A stretch of 19,884 nucleotides of DNA from an uncultured Oscillospiraceae bacterium (lineage in GTDB: Bacteria > Bacillota > Clostridia > Oscillospirales > Oscillospiraceae): the NCBI GenBank assembly GCA_910579595.1, contig CAJTVM010000051.1, positions 1 to 19,884 of the forward strand. The letters are read 5' to 3'. Position numbers and translations under genes: made by a program. Below, in pieces: positions 19,844 to 19,884 of the stretch. Position 1 is the first letter of the stretch; the number at the start of each line of letters is the position of its first letter. The notes beneath the pieces were generated by a model that saw only the letters and a program-made list of their open reading frames with translations, did no database searches and was not told where the DNA came from.

Positions 19844-19884
19844 TAGCGCGGAGCCGTCGTGAGCAGCGCGGATGGACCGGAGCG
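19844..19884 (+). repeat. Structured repeat, second tandem unit (cut by window end)
   Basis: Bases 19842-19884 are identical to 19711-19753 over all 43 positions, including the start of the core. The unit runs off the window, so a tandem array of two or more units follows glpK. Confidence 0.9.

Noticed and set aside
19711..19884. A CRISPR array, suggested by the tandem direct repeats after glpK
   Set aside because: The period is 131 bp with the whole unit conserved, the units fold into nested stems, and related single copies occur elsewhere. There are no short unique spacers.
1..19884. tRNA, rRNA or transposase genes
   Set aside because: No cloverleaf with a TTC-type T-loop, no rRNA sequence and no transposase or integrase motif was seen on either strand.

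Overview
The window looks like a chromosomal segment of a GC-rich, Gram-positive anaerobe of the class Clostridia, most likely an Oscillospiraceae-type gut bacterium. The evidence is strong AGGAGG-type ribosome sites, RNase Y, a GlpP-type antiterminator, the GlpA/GlpB-like/DUF1667 glycerol-3-phosphate module, and lipoprotein signal peptides of Gram-positive style. The species cannot be named from the sequence alone. Most genes are GC-rich with strongly GC-biased third codon positions. An AT-rich island (about 1740-3370) stands out as probably acquired.

Layout. 1-1680: the end of a zinc-ribbon protein, then a dCMP deaminase and an ApbE flavin transferase in a tight same-strand run. 1681-3370: the AT-rich island, with a tiny two-helix membrane protein, a bidirectional terminator and a convergent orphan secreted protein. 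3379-3600: a long imperfect hairpin and an inverted copy of a structured repeat. 3654-5520: rny with a long leader and a strong terminator. 5601-7788: a small anchored protein, then a translationally coupled DUF2156/GNAT pair. 7798-10419: a polar amino-acid ABC transporter (binding protein, permease, ATPase) behind ArgR-box-like palindromes. 10417-10608: a second structured repeat and a terminator. 10624-12240: uracil permease behind a leader peptide and attenuator. 12256-14250: a reverse-strand membrane-anchored alpha/beta hydrolase with its own attenuator and leader ORF. 14340-19712: a glycerol-3-phosphate operon, glpP - glpA-like - glpB-like - DUF1667 - glpK, with a terminator in its leader. 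19713-19884: a third copy of the structured repeat and the start of a fourth in tandem.

Two themes stand out. (1) A family of 123-134 bp repeats occurs at 3467-3600 (reverse), 10418-10564, and 19713-19884. All share the core TGGACCRGAGCGAGG. In each full copy three nested stems are preserved although their sequences differ, so base pairing rather than sequence is conserved. Each copy is bounded by a direct repeat of its own first bases, and two copies begin at the stop codon of the preceding gene. This is the best candidate for an undescribed element. (2) Three of the promoters (uraA, glpP and the reverse-strand hydrolase gene) are followed by an intrinsic terminator inside the 5' leader, so transcription attenuation seems a favoured mode of control here. 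The uraA leader has the architecture of UTP-sensing coupled attenuation known from enterobacterial pyrBI.
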